A DNA stretch of 64,000 nucleotides from Mya arenaria (lineage: Eukaryota; Mollusca; Bivalvia; Myida; Myidae): NCBI RefSeq assembly GCF_026914265.1, contig NC_069135.1:27539247-27603246 (forward strand). Reading direction: 5' to 3'. The notes below the pieces were generated by a model, which did not search any database, was not told the DNA's origin, and worked only from the letters and a program-made list of their open reading frames with translations. The translations under genes were made by a program, and so were the position numbers. Positions 22,301-32,665 of the stretch are shown here, piece by piece. The stretch's first letter is position 1. Every line of letters begins with the position of its first letter.

Positions 22301-24276
22301 TTCACCGTTTTGAGGTTTTACCATTTGCCTTTTCGAAAATTGAACTAAAAAACAGCAATTTATGGTATTTGAATAATTCATCACCAGCTTTATACTTTAT
22401 AATGACAAATAAATATTGTCGTCTGATAGTGCAAGGTATAAGGAAAATGAAAAAATCCTTACAGGGCCTCATGCAAGCGAGCGCGCGCATGATGAGGTCA
22501 TCCCCGCGTGCAACTAACAAGGTTAGAAGTGTAAACAATGTTTATTTGGCTCGAATTCCACATACTACTTACATTTTAACGCAGAAAACAGCTGATATCT
22601 GTCAGAAGAGATGACGCAATAAAACGCCATACTAATTTGTGTAAAATATTTTGGTTTGACTGGTTTAAACTGGGTGGGCGAAAAAGTGGTACGGGCGAAT
22701 AATAGGTCGCTAACCAGTCTACGCGCATACTTTTGGCTACATTGGAACTACATGTAACCACAGGTGCTCGTCACATTGCCTGGATACAGTAATACATACT
22801 TATTTCATATTTTCTTATTTTTTATTTTTTTATTTTTTTTAATTATTTATTTATTTCGGTGAAGATAGTGAATACATGTCATTTAAAAAATTATTCCACA
22901 ATTTTTCATGAAAGAAAATTAGTATAATATATAAATAAATATAAGGTAAACATGTGCAAAAAATCATCAATTCCGAACGGACCTAATCAATAGAGCATAG
23001 TTCCTAAAATAATTGAGATAATCTAATAATTTTTACTGTTCTGATAAGGTAAGATTTCCATCTACAAGAAAAATATAACTTTTATGCTAGTAAGATTGAC
23101 CTTTACGGCTTACTAAAACAAAATGCACCGACCAGAAGCTGAAATTCACCATTACGCAAGAACCGGGAGGTTGAAAAACAACGGATTTTTCCCCCCTAAA
23201 ACACATTAAAAACAGACTGACATGCAAACTTTCCGTATGCATTAAAAAAAGAGAAGCTTAAAATATCATTCCTACCGTTAAAAACTCGTTGAGTAAGACG
23301 CGTATTTATCCAAATCGAACGTTTTTGTTGCAGTATTTCTACTTTCTCTTCGAATCACATTCTTGCAATTTTGACCTTGACCGTGCACTCGGCTATGACT
23401 TAAATACACGAAGCGTTTTCATTGGCCGGCTACCATCGATTTTCCTTGTTTTAATGACGTAACTGGATAAACATTCAAATGCTATCGAAAGTTAAAAAAA
23501 ATTAAAAAAATGTATTACTGTATCCAGGCAATGTGACGAGCACCTTTGCATGTAACTAGATGTCTTGACACTGTCTTGTAAGCTCTGTTGATAGCGCTTG
23601 TTGCTTATGTTTTCTTCCAAGTTTTTTTTTTTCAATGCTTTACTAACTTACTCTAAAGCTAGGGATTCCTGGTTTAACCCAGGAAAGTTGTACCCCATGT
23701 ATCGGTGCTTTACACTGAGCACGTAAAAGAATCAAGGGGTCTATTCGAAAAAGAGCTAGGGTATCGCACCCGGACTTCCTTGTATCCCACCACTGTCTGT
23801 TCAGCATGCTGTCCCTTCAGCAAAAAACAAAGGACCCCGTTGGAAATAAGTGCCTGCACTTTCACGGGTTATCCTTGACCGCAAGGTCTACTAAAGAAAT
23901 ACAAACTAACTTTACTGTAAAAGAAGCACAAACATGGGAGAAGGACCTGCCAAACATGTAATTGGGAGAAGAAGTAAAATGTGCAAAGGCAAGAAACTGC
24001 GATCCAGTCAGCTTAGCCCGAAGAGTTCCAACTAAGTTACGGTCAAAGCGGTCTTAGGCAATATTGTCATAAAGATTTTGTTTACTCCGAATGATGCCAA
24101 ATTTATCCGTTTTTGTCCGATTGTAAACATCCGAATGGCATCAAGTCAAGATCAACAATGCCTAAACTTTGCTTACCTTTTAGTTTCAATAAGAGAGCAG
24201 ACACTGCGCTGTCAACCCCTCCAGAAATACCACATACAATTTTCTTAGTTCTAAAAAGTACTTTGGTGATTTTCAT
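13302..24276 (-). CDS. TRMU: Mitochondrial tRNA-specific 2-thiouridylase 1, complete
   Basis: Seven coding exons in transcript order: 24276-24177, 18753-18588, 18283-18099, 17591-17419, 17024-16904, 15848-15748, 13673-13302. Every junction is GT-AG and phases add to exactly 406 codons (405 aa plus TAG); human TRMU is about the same size. The enzyme transfers sulfur to U34 of mitochondrial tRNAs for Lys, Glu and Gln. Visible landmarks: a short basic N-terminus suited to mitochondrial import; the ATP-pyrophosphatase P-loop SGGVDS (residues 18-23); [17 protein letters not shown] with catalytic Cys near 107; [30 protein letters not shown] with the second catalytic Cys near 213; [21 protein letters not shown]; and the C-terminal beta-barrel [18 protein letters not shown]. 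Both catalytic cysteines are intact. The start ATG (24274-24276) is the only one before the P-loop. Intron 1 is 5.4 kb and full of nested mobile elements. Confidence 0.95.
14450..15405. mobile_element. Tandem-core mobile element (147-bp monomers), in TRMU intron 6
   Basis: Starts near ACAAGAGCACCGCGAAACGG and ends near CCCTTCGGGCATATAAA, with an ACAGACGGACAGACG tract just inside the right end. The centre is about five monomers of 144-149 bp, phased by TATTTGAAAA at 14711, 14857, 15001, 15150 and 15297. This layout (short arms, tandem core, short repeat near one end) resembles the pearl / Helitron-related non-autonomous elements known in bivalves; the class assignment is inference. Confidence 0.65.
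16384..16880. other. TRMU intron 5, possible unclassified repeat
   Basis: Part of the intron between exons 17024-16904 and 15848-15748. The 16795-16880 segment has a repeated GGGTG/GCAGTGGGGTG pattern suggestive of an interspersed repeat. No ORF or boundary was identified. Confidence 0.3.
17300..17385. repeat. (ATT)n-rich low-complexity tract
   Basis: Imperfect ATT/TTA trinucleotide repeats downstream of the splice donor of TRMU exon 17591-17419. Confidence 0.8.
19399..20968 (-). pseudogene. 5'-truncated non-LTR retrotransposon, reverse-transcriptase C-terminus
   Basis: Flanked by a 14-bp target duplication TTTGTTATGTTTTG (19385-19398 and 20969-20982). On the minus strand it encodes the C-terminal tail typical of CR1/L2-like reverse transcriptases: [12 protein letters not shown] (about 20230-20195), then [12 protein letters not shown], then the zinc-knuckle-like [19 protein letters not shown] (to about 19930). 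The two parts are in different frames; the shift coincides with a local GATCGAT duplication near 20050-20060. The 3' tail toward 19399 is AT-rich with AATAAAAT. It is dead by truncation and frameshift, and is itself split by the tandem-core element at about 20250-20903. Confidence 0.8.
20250..20903. mobile_element. Tandem-core mobile element (161-bp monomers) nested in the LINE
   Basis: Three monomers at exact 161-bp spacing, phased by GGGGAGATAACTC at 20347, 20508 and 20669, followed by an A-run, a (GGACAGAC)-type microsatellite (about 20808-20855) and a C-run/G-run pair around AAACTTTGTTTT. The architecture matches the 14450-15405 element but the core sequence differs. Confidence 0.7.
21297..21364 (+). 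repeat. 34-bp tandem duplication
   Basis: AGCCGCTTCAGAGTCTTTGA and the following 14 bases occur twice in a row with almost no change, so it is recent. Confidence 0.8.
21716..22715. repeat. Inverted-repeat segment, possible decayed TIR element
   Basis: ACTGGATAGCGACC at 21716 faces the inverse of ACTGGTTAGCGACC at about 22715. A second inner pair (ACCGTACCAATAATTCGCCC near 21930 against the inverse near 22670-22700) is nested inside. No clear target duplication was found. The ORFs inside carry no recognised domain. Confidence 0.45.
22759..23548. mobile_element. hAT-like non-autonomous DNA transposon, 790 bp, 8-bp TSD
   Basis: Exact 8-bp duplication CATGTAAC at 22751-22758 and 23549-23556. 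Terminal inverted repeats of about 38 bp start CACAGGTGCTCGTCAC on the left and CAAAGGTGCTCGTCAC on the right (read inversely) and run on through TGCCTGGATACAGTAATACA. The 8-bp TSD and CA..AGGTG ends fit the hAT superfamily. The interior is AT-rich with no transposase. Confidence 0.88.
23570..23930 (+). mobile_element. SINE-like fragment (central-domain type)
   Basis: Contains TACCCCATGTATCGGTGC, AAAAGAATCAAGGGGTC and CGAAAAAGAGCTAGGGT, which I recognise as the conserved centre seen in molluscan SINEs. The head and tail are unclear, so the boundaries are approximate. Confidence 0.4.
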
Positions 24277-24574
24277 TCCTTAATTTGTATTAATTCATTA
24301 AAAATAAGAAAAACAGTAAGATTTACATCAGGATGATGGTACCGAGGATGATTTACCTAGAGCACCGCCTCAATAAAAACCAAATGAAAAATCACCAGAA
24401 AGATAATGATTGGAAATATGGTATCGAGAAATATTCCTAGTCTATTATCCCTGCCTTGTTTACATAAACTCAATTATTTGAAGAAATCTTCAAATACTTA
24501 GAGACCTCTTCAGATAATAAGAAACCTCTCCAACTGATTTGAAGACGTGTTCAAAATCAATTGAAGACCTCTTT
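24277..24574 (-). promoter_or_regulatory. TRMU upstream region
   Basis: The 298 bp between the TRMU start codon and the 24575 transposon must hold the 5' UTR or its splice site, and perhaps the promoter. I see no TATA or CpG-rich block. The outer part (24468-24574) consists of AT-rich CTTCAA/TTGAAG and GACCTCTT repeats. Confidence 0.3.
24466..24574. repeat. Degenerate self-complementary AT-rich repeat (left part)
   Basis: Alternating motifs such as TTTGAAGAAATCTTCAAAT and ATTGAAGACCTCTT form short hairpins. The same pattern continues after the transposon at 27125-27290 and reappears at 27340-27420 and 27640-27730, so the transposon landed inside a pre-existing array. Confidence 0.6.
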
Positions 24575-25474
24575 GGGCGATACTATTTCCCGGTCTCTCC
24601 TCGTAAAATCCGGTCTCATCCGGTCTCATAATTCCCGGTTCATAACTTATGGCCTTAGGCAGCGGATTGTGTTGCCGATGTATGTTAAACTAATTTGACA
24701 ATCTTATTTGCTTTTATATGTAACAAAATGGAATAAAATATACAAACATTATGTTTTAATTTATGCAATATATTATAGGTGTAAACTATTTATGCAATTT
24801 GTTATAGGTGTAAACAATATTACGTCCGCATTTTTCGTTTATATTTTTGTGCTTTTCGCTAACATTGAATAAATTCGAATACCTTCGTCATTATAACACA
24901 ACTTTAGTATAATATAGTTTATTTGTCTACTGGAACTTTGCAATTAATCTCTAACTTTTTAAGAAATATGATGCTGATTATATTATTTATTTTCAAATTT
25001 GGTTATATGCTAAAATCGTTTGATTTTTAAACTTTATTAGAGCCTTTACATAACAATCATTTAGTCTATATCATTGCCTTTATAATAAACAACAATATTT
25101 TTATACTGAACATAAATTTGAGAAAATATGGTATAGACATAACTAAATATATGAACCGAACATTAGCCATGCGTGTGTAATAAAACTGGCTAATCCGTTT
25201 ATCATGTGCTTAACTAGGGACAGGGGCTAATCTATGACACGCTTTGTATATAATGCATTGACACCTTTAATGGTATGACATTATTGTGTATTGTCATAAA
25301 CCTGTTATGAAGAGTTCCTTGGGAAATATATTAAGTATAATAATAATTAATTACCTACTGAAATATTGGAAGGCTATTTTACAAATGAAATATAACTTAC
25401 AAGATACATGAATCGTTATCTAAAGTCGGGTACATTTTAACAATAAATATTAGCTCAATGAGCTATTTTCCGAC

Positions 25475-25756
25475 ATGAATGACCTGGAAACAACAGCCAC
25501 CCTCAGTTATTTCAGAGATACTGATTGCAGTTATTATTTTGATAATTTAGGTGAAAACATAAAATTACTCAAAAACAATATTCAAATACAACCTGGGAGT
25601 AAGATTATTATTGGTCCCGGATACAACTAACACAAATTTATGAAAAAGTAACAAATCTCAGCTTATGAAGTTCCGCGATTTCAACAACAACCAAATGTAC
25701 ATGACTGTGGTGTCTTTGCAATTGCTGTTGAATTTTGTTTTAATTTTTATATGTAA
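25475..25756 (+). pseudogene. Ulp1/C48-like cysteine peptidase remnant in the transposon
   Basis: One frame runs from ATG 25475 to TAA 25754-25756 with two internal stops (25628-25630 and 25649-25651). The C-terminal part reads VPRFQQQPNVHDCGVFAIAV, in which Q and the C of DCG match the oxyanion Gln and catalytic Cys of Ulp1/SENP-like peptidases. The upstream SYYFDNL may hold the catalytic Asp. Too short and broken to be active. Peptidases of this type occur in several eukaryotic DNA transposons, which fits its position between TIRs. Confidence 0.6.
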
Positions 25757-25902
25757 ATACAAATGTCAATTTCGTTGAAAGTGAAATGAGGGAACATCTA
25801 GTCAGCCGTCTAGAAAAAAAAGAAAAAGATCTGTTGCCTAAAGAAAATGAAAAGTCGCGATCGGCAGCGTTTTCTGGTATCCTTAACCCTAATCTTTGAT
25901 AA

Positions 25903-25905
<3 letters not shown>

Positions 25906-25990
<85 letters not shown>
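25906..25990 (+). repeat. (TA)n microsatellite, about 42 units
   Basis: Uninterrupted TA repeat inside the 24575-27124 element; long predicted ORFs across it (YIYIYI...) are artefacts. Confidence 0.97.
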
Positions 25991-25993
<3 letters not shown>

Positions 25994-27124
25994 TATGTAG
26001 GCACTGTGCTGTTTGTGGAGTTTTGTGCTGTTCTTCCATGTTTCTTGTTTGTGATTTTTTTTTGTGTGTTCTATCATATATGTCTTTGGCGTTTACCCAG
26101 TGCCATTAAACCGGGTGTATGTTTCAACTTTTTGCTACTGAGCTTGTTTCTGTAGTTTTTCACATAAGTATTTCAAAATAAAACATTCAGTTCATTTGAA
26201 TATGCCAGAATTCGTCGATAGTTTAGTTATTTGCGTATACAATGTATAGCAAATGAAGAAAAAGATTCCACATGAAATGCGTCGGCATAAAAATTAAAAA
26301 TAGACGATCAGTTGACAGAAATACATTAGATAACTGGTCGTGGCGGTGCATCTCCTGCAACAAAATAAATAGTTAAAGATGCACTATTACTCCCAAACGA
26401 TTTATACCACAATTCACGTTGTTGTTTTTTAACTTACCAAACATGATGAATAAATATCTTACATAGGACATCGTGTTGAATTTGAAAGAAAAATGCAAAA
26501 AAACTGGATATTTCTACCTCATGTGACGATAGTTGATCACTGTAAATATTTTAGCATTCACCAGTCATTTAATATTTTTGCGTATCGAGCTATTAAATAC
26601 ACGGTTAAAATATTGTTATCAGTAATTATATTTTGCATAAATGCATTATTTAGTAAACAGTTAAAAGTTTATAACTCAAAATTTATGTTATGTTATAAAT
26701 GTGTCGTATCGATTACAAAATACGATTGTCACTTTAAACATTTACATGTATTCATGCATTGTTTCTAATTGTATTACTATTATCATTAGTATACTTATAA
26801 CTGAATTTATATTGAACAAATTTTCAATGTGTTTGTTATTCATGACATTAATTTTAGTACATATTTATTGTATATTTTTTAAATTTTTTATCTTTGCCTT
26901 ATTTTTATATATATATATATATAAAATATGAAATAATTATCATCAAATATCTAATGTTTGTTTTCTTAACAACGTTAATCAACTGTAATCTTTTGCAATC
27001 CTATTACCCCCCGCGGTCATTCACACCTTCTCGATCACGCCCGATAACTACTATAAAATTTTGGAAACAGAGACCGGATGAGACCGGGACCGGAGGAGAC
27101 CGGGACCGGGAAATAGTATCGCCC

Positions 27125-27876
27125 GACCTCTTTTAATTGATTTAAAGAGGTCTCTAATTTTATGCTGCTATCCATTACATAATTATTGCTAGCAGTTAGT
27201 GTGCTCTCACCAATTAAATGACAGAGTTCTTCATTTCAATTGCAGAGAACTCCAATTCAATCAATAAGGGCAATTAGCGATTTTTAGATACGCGTAGCTC
27301 AAATTCTAAAGAATCCGTACTTATCCGCAATGAATAATAAGCAAATGTATTTTTAAAGATAACTATCTTTTCATTAATGACCTCTTTAATTTAATTATTG
27401 AAAGAATTCATTAGGCTGAATGTGAAACAAAAACAATATACAATAATGACTAGGAGATATACCCAATTTAATCATCCTCCCCAGCGTATCATAACCTATA
27501 TGATAACCGGGTGCCGAGGATGAATTTAATAAGAGAGCTCTACAATTCAAATACTGTACAGTTTTTTAATTAAGTTAATCTCGGGGAGTTGATATATCTT
27601 TAGTTGAATTTTACATACATAAAGCTCTGCAAATGATTTGCATAGGTCTCTTATTCAATTGATGCTATTATTAATTTCATTGGAGCCCTCTAAGTGATGA
27701 TTGAAGAGATCTTCAAATATTTGAGTTACTAGTAATGTAGATTTGGCGTTCCACAGCCTTGACAATGAACGATATGATTTAAAGTATATATATAGGATAC
27801 ACAGAGACGTAAAAGGGGCACATTTTACAGTAAAGACAAAAACTTTGACCAACTTGAAATGGTCTTAGGCTTGATC
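27125..27876. repeat. AT-rich hairpin-forming repeat (right part)
   Basis: Continuation of the GACCTCTT / AATTGAAGAG pattern, e.g. TTTAATTGATTTAAAGAGGTCT at its start and GATTGAAGAGATCTTCAAAT at 27700. It includes an inverted pair CATCCTC...GAGGATG (27473-27522). No gene was seen. Confidence 0.5.
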
Positions 27877-28212
27877 TTGGTCGGTAACCTAACGTCGGCT
27901 TTATATCAGGAGTAGACGTCGGCTAAACATGGGAGCATGATGGATACATTGGTTCCATGTTATTCATTAGATTTGTTCGGTATCCTAACCTTCAGCATTA
28001 TACCAGGAATAGACGTCGGCTAAACATGGGAGCATGATGAATACATTGGTTCCATGTTATTCATTAGATTTGTTCGGTATCCTAACCTTCAGCATTATAC
28101 CAGGAATAGACGTCGGCTAAACATGGGAGCATGATGAATACATTGGTTCCATGTTATACATTAGATTTGTTCGGCATCCTAACTTACAGCTTTATACCAG
28201 GAATAGTCTGGC
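27877..28212 (+). repeat. 97-bp tandem repeat, about 3.4 copies
   Basis: GACGTCGGCTAAACATGGGA recurs at 27915, 28012 and 28109, exactly 97 bp apart, with few substitutions. The first unit is the most diverged. Confidence 0.92.
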
Positions 28213-28524
28213 ATTCAGTTGGTTGCATAACGGACAGTCGGTTGGCCAATGATTTTTTGCAGATTTAAAAAAAAAAAATCAAATAAAAAAATATTTGACT
28301 AAGATTGAATCAGGGACCAGGCTCCAACATAGAATTACAAAAGTACTCATACATTTACTTTGTAAATAATTGACGTCTTTTTTTAGATCAACTGTTGTGT
28401 CATATTATTGCGCGTCAATACGTCAGTCAACAACGACACAGATGCTTTATTATGAAATGTACAAAGAAAATACATTTTTGAACGCAAATTCTTTTAAAAT
28501 GTTGAAAGTTTTCGTTATGTGGCA

Positions 28525-28830
28525 GATCCGTGGTCTAGTGGTTACACACTTTACTGTCAATCCAGGGGTTGCAGGTTGATTTTTTTCCGCTCCACTAAAA
28601 ATATACCAATCGTCTTCTGGGAGGGACGTTAAAATGGGGATCCCGTGTGACAGTGCTATGCACTCACCGAATGAGCCTTACCCGAGTGCGAACATAAACC
28701 AACACACCCAGCATAATACAAGTACAAATCATGTGTGTCCGGCATGGATCGAAAAATCCGACCCTCGAGCAAATTGCGTAGAAACGGCAAATATCGTGAC
28801 CGGCTTTCGCACGTGACCGTATGTGTTCTT
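28525..28830 (+). mobile_element. tRNA-derived SINE
   Basis: A-box-like TGGTCTAGTGG near 28532 and a decayed B-box GGTTGCAGGTTGATT near 28566 sit about 33 bp apart. The body then carries CTTCTGGGAGGGACGTTAAA and GTGCTATGCACTC, a conserved molluscan SINE centre. The B box is mutated, so pol III activity is doubtful. Confidence 0.6.
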
Positions 28831-29162
28831 GTCATCATTAACTGAAATAAATCATGGCAACTTTACGTCGAGAAGCGTGTCTTGACGTTCACCTTAAAAC
28901 AAGCAATGATGTACGGCTGCTGAAGAACTAAGCCTTTTCTTTCCTGACCTGACCAATTAGTACAAAGAAGCCATGAAATACGTTACACTGTACCTAAATT
29001 CTTCATAGTAATTTCAAAATGTATAATACTAAATGTTCAAAAGGTGATGCATTCATTTATTCAACAATACAACGGAAAGCAGTATTCACTTTTGAAAGAA
29101 AACGAAGAGCTGAACATGATATACATGTATCTCAGTCGTCCGAGAAATCATCAGTCTTTTTA

Positions 29163-31352
29163 TTATTTAATGAACACTGAGTATTCATACACGTACGTAT
29201 CTGTTGATGTGTTACATTTCAGCTTGATGATAAGAAGCCGGTTTTTCTCTCCACCGACATTCAAAGAGGAAGTACGTTTGCTGAAGAACAAAGCTCTAGG
29301 TCCGTACACTCCGTCTCTTTCCGTGGCCAGTTTAGCCAACTTTCTTTTCACGTCCTTGTCAACCTGCAGCACTGTGTCGGTGCCGAAGCAGCATACAAAC
29401 ACGTGACCACCAGGTGTCACGCGCACATCCAATGGTTCTAACATGTCAGGGTCGGTAAGTATGACAAGCGTGCTTCCCTTTTTGTCTATAGTGATAAGTT
29501 GATCTTTACATCGGTTTGTGATGTAGATGGTGTTCCCGTCGTTACTGAAGGCAAATCTCTCCACCGTGTCACTCGCGCTGTTGTCCTCATAAAGCTTAGC
29601 TATCAGCTGTCCTGACATCGTGTAGACGTAAAGCTCGGTGCTTGATGAGATGTAAAGGTTGTTCCAGCGGTGAGCTGCGGCGTAACAATCGTGGGTGAAA
29701 AATAATTTTCTTGTAGTCACAAGTTTTCCTTTTGTACCATTAATGAAATGCAGTTCGTGTATATCAACATCATTATCATCACCAGCAGCAACACCAATAT
29801 CATCATCACCAGCATCCTCATCACCACAATTATTTACAGCGTAATTAACACAAACGGCCACTTCATTCCCGCCAATGGCACAAATCCCATGGATACTCGG
29901 GCAGATCACAGTGGTCGACAACCCTATACTCCTTGTCCAGGAGTTTTACTTTACAGTTGTTACCATCAGTGATAACAACATGTCCATCAGGCAGTTCACA
30001 TACACCCATGATATCACAATCATCTTCGTCTGAACTCATCTTCACATTGTACTCCTTGAACCCCAGCACTTGGAACACATGATTTGGTTGAAATTGTTCT
30101 GCAACAGAAACAGATTCAGATGACACTCCAAAACTTTGTAAAGAGGTAAACCATTCTTCTATTGCTTTGTCTGGCTGATATGCTACAGTGCACGTTTTAA
30201 CTGCTGTTAATCTCCATACAAGCTCTTGCGCTTCATTAATTTTTAACCTGAGGATTTTTTGTTTTCGATCACATCCATCAAGCTCTTCAGATCTTCATGC
30301 ATTTGTGTGCAGAGGTCAATATCTTTCTTTATGGAAGATTCGTGTTTATCTATCAGATCGTCTAGTTCTTGAACAGTTTTCTTCTCCATCCTATCAAGAA
30401 TGTCGGTAATCTTTTTACGGGTTGTCTTTATTTCATCAACAATAGCACCTCGAGTCTTCCTTAGTGAGACTGCATTTTTCTTTCTGATTGCTTTCCTATC
30501 TTCTAATTGCTTTCTGAGATCAGCTACCTTTTGTGAAAGTTAAGTAAACATTGGATCTTTGCGGATGCCCTTTGCAACATCTGGAATGTGCTGTATCGAA
30601 GAACAGAGCCTGGAAATAAATGACAAATACAATGGAATAAAATATGTTCTATGGTGATTAAAATTAAAATGCAAGTACAATTTATTTTGTATCACATTTG
30701 CTTTGTCTAACATTTATAAATACATCTACCACAGAAAAAATAAACGTGTTTATGTGGTATATAATATTGAACTAATTAAAACAAATATGTTAACAGTAGC
30801 TCGTATATAGATAAATTGTTTGATGTTAATTCAGGCTAAAATACACTCAACATGATATTGTAATACATTGTACTTACTAGTCTACGGTAGTAATCGTATA
30901 AACAGACGGTAACGTTTGCCCTCTGCCCTTACTGAATCATAATCAATTAAGATGTCAATTATTGATACAAACGCTTCAATAATTTATTCTTACATATAAC
31001 CTGAAGTCCTTTAAGCATACCTGTGGTCAACGGCGACGCACACATGACAGCACAGCTGGTCATGGTCACCACACACGAGCTCCAATGCTTTACCAGAGTG
31101 TCTCTCACGTCGTTCCAGAGCGTCCACAATCCCTATGGCCGTCTTCCATTTCTTAACGTCATTCCTATCGAGCACCGAGTGTCTCTTGTATAAGACATTA
31201 TGTTTTGTAACACAGTTGTCGCAGTAATACGTTGTGCACTTTGAACAAAAATGTTGAGCCTCAGTGTTCAGTCCATCTTCTTCACAAGAACAGGCGAAAT
31301 CGTGGATGTAATCACCGCCCCTGTGAATGGAGGATCTGAAATTAGAAGCCAA
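29163..31352 (-). pseudogene. B-box/coiled-coil/NHL-type (TRIM56/TRIM2-3-like) gene, broken
   Basis: Two exons, 31352-31021 and 30609-29163, joined at DH-R with GT-AG and matching phase. Exon 1 encodes two B-box-type zinc-binding blocks (C.C...HFCSKCTTYYCDNCVTKHN and CGDHDQLCCHVCVAVDH). Exon 2 encodes IQHIPDVAKGI, a long coiled coil, and a C-terminal beta-propeller-like region (GVCELPDGHVVITDG, FAFSNDGNTIYITN, VRVTPGGHVFVCC). In bivalves such proteins form a large expanded family, often linked to innate immunity or ubiquitin ligation; no RING is present here. Lesions: the expected start codon is TTG (31352-31350); in-frame TAA near 30540-30543; a frameshift near 30258 next to an A-run; a second near 29880. 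The rest is well preserved, so it is a young pseudogene or has sequence errors. AATAAA overlaps the final stop. Confidence 0.8.
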
Positions 31353-32600
31353 ATTCCTGCAATCTCCAGGGTTAAATTAAAACGAAAGTATCTGAAATGT
31401 CGTCCGCCCTCTTCCAAACAAGGAAGTTAATACAATATACCGGCCTACGTCTATGGTCATTTGATTGTCATGTGATTGAAACTTGATAATGATAGCTAGG
31501 ACATATGGATTTGCTTTGGAGATAAAGTCATATTGTATTATATTTTTAAATACAGGTTCTTATAATCATATGTTCAAAAATTAATTTCTCAACATATACT
31601 CCAACTCTGTTTAAGACCAATAACTTAATTATACCCAACCATACTCAACGAATTGTAGAACGGTACTAGTGTTGTTTGGTAATGTAATGATGTTCTATTT
31701 TTGTCATATAAACACGTTTCAGTTATAAATACTTAATGAGTGATATCAATTGCTGTACGTGATTAGTTCACTTTAAAATCAATTACTTTATATTGATCAG
31801 TTTTCATGAATGCTACAGCTTGAGGGGTGGGGGGGGGGGGGGCGGAGGGCGGGGGCGTACCCTGCTTCACCCCCAAAACAATTTTTTTTTTCAAATATAC
31901 CTTTTTATTCAAATATCCGGGAATATAACTTGGACAAAAAGTTCTCGTTTTTTTTCTCTTTTTATAGTTTATTTTCAACTCGTATTTACTGCAAACTTTT
32001 AACAAACATTATTTAATTTACTTTTATTAATGCATATATTTTCCAACTGATAATAGTTAATGCACGAAAGCAATTTTAAATTAGACATAACATGTATACA
32101 TACCGAATTAATACGCGGCCATTTCTTGAATGAAAATTTTGAAAGGTCCGACATGTAAGTTAAAAAAAATGCGGCAAAACATGGGATTTAAACATGGGTC
32201 TTAGATTTAAAAGTTCATTTCATTAAATATGATTGGGTATTCAGTCATCCGTCATGGTCAAATCTAGAGTCTGGTTTGCTTGAAGACGTGTCGTTTCCAA
32301 GGCAAAAAGGGAAGAGCACGCTAGGTTGTTGACTTGGGAGGCGTGGGTACGGTAAAACAAAATATCACTTAATATGTTAATGGTTGTGTTAATATTCCGG
32401 GAAGTTCGTATAACATATAACAACGACAAACAGTTCAAGACGATGAGAACGATAATATAAAATCATATTTTTGTTCGAGCAGTTGTTTTCGTCTGTATTT
32501 TTTTGTATGAAAGCAAATGTTCGACCATTCCGCGTCAAAGTTGACGAAAGCGTTTAGAAAAAAACAGGATTACCATTTTTCTATTTTCAGTATATATCCT
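31353..32600. other. Intergenic, no gene
   Basis: Upstream of the TRIM-like pseudogene. AT-rich, with a G-run (about 31829-31858) and a T-run at 31880. No ORF with a recognisable domain. Confidence 0.5.
31825..31860 (+). repeat. G-rich low-complexity tract
   Basis: A run of about 14 consecutive G followed by GCGGAGGGCGGGGGCG; a candidate G-quadruplex on the plus strand. Confidence 0.85.
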
Positions 32601-32665
32601 AACCTTTGCAAACTTTTTTAAAATTCAATTTTATTTTATTTATTTTTTTGCCAACATTTTCTGGT

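Larger units (their letters stand above)
24575..27124. mobile_element. TIR DNA transposon, 2.55 kb, 9-bp TSD, with Ulp1-like remnant
   Basis: Perfect 19-bp terminal inverted repeat GGGCGATACTATTTCCCGG, followed on both sides by subterminal CCGGTCTC repeats. Exact 9-bp target duplication GACCTCTTT (24566-24574 and 27125-27133). The interior carries a decayed plus-strand reading frame with a Ulp1/C48-type HDCGVFAIA motif and an 84-bp (TA)n tract. The 9-bp TSD and GGG ends best fit a Mutator-like element; other superfamilies that carry Ulp1 domains are possible. No transposase DDE domain was seen. Confidence 0.85.

Noticed and set aside
25740..26155. Long ORFs with YIYIYI runs on both strands
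   Set aside because: They are translations of the (TA)n tract.
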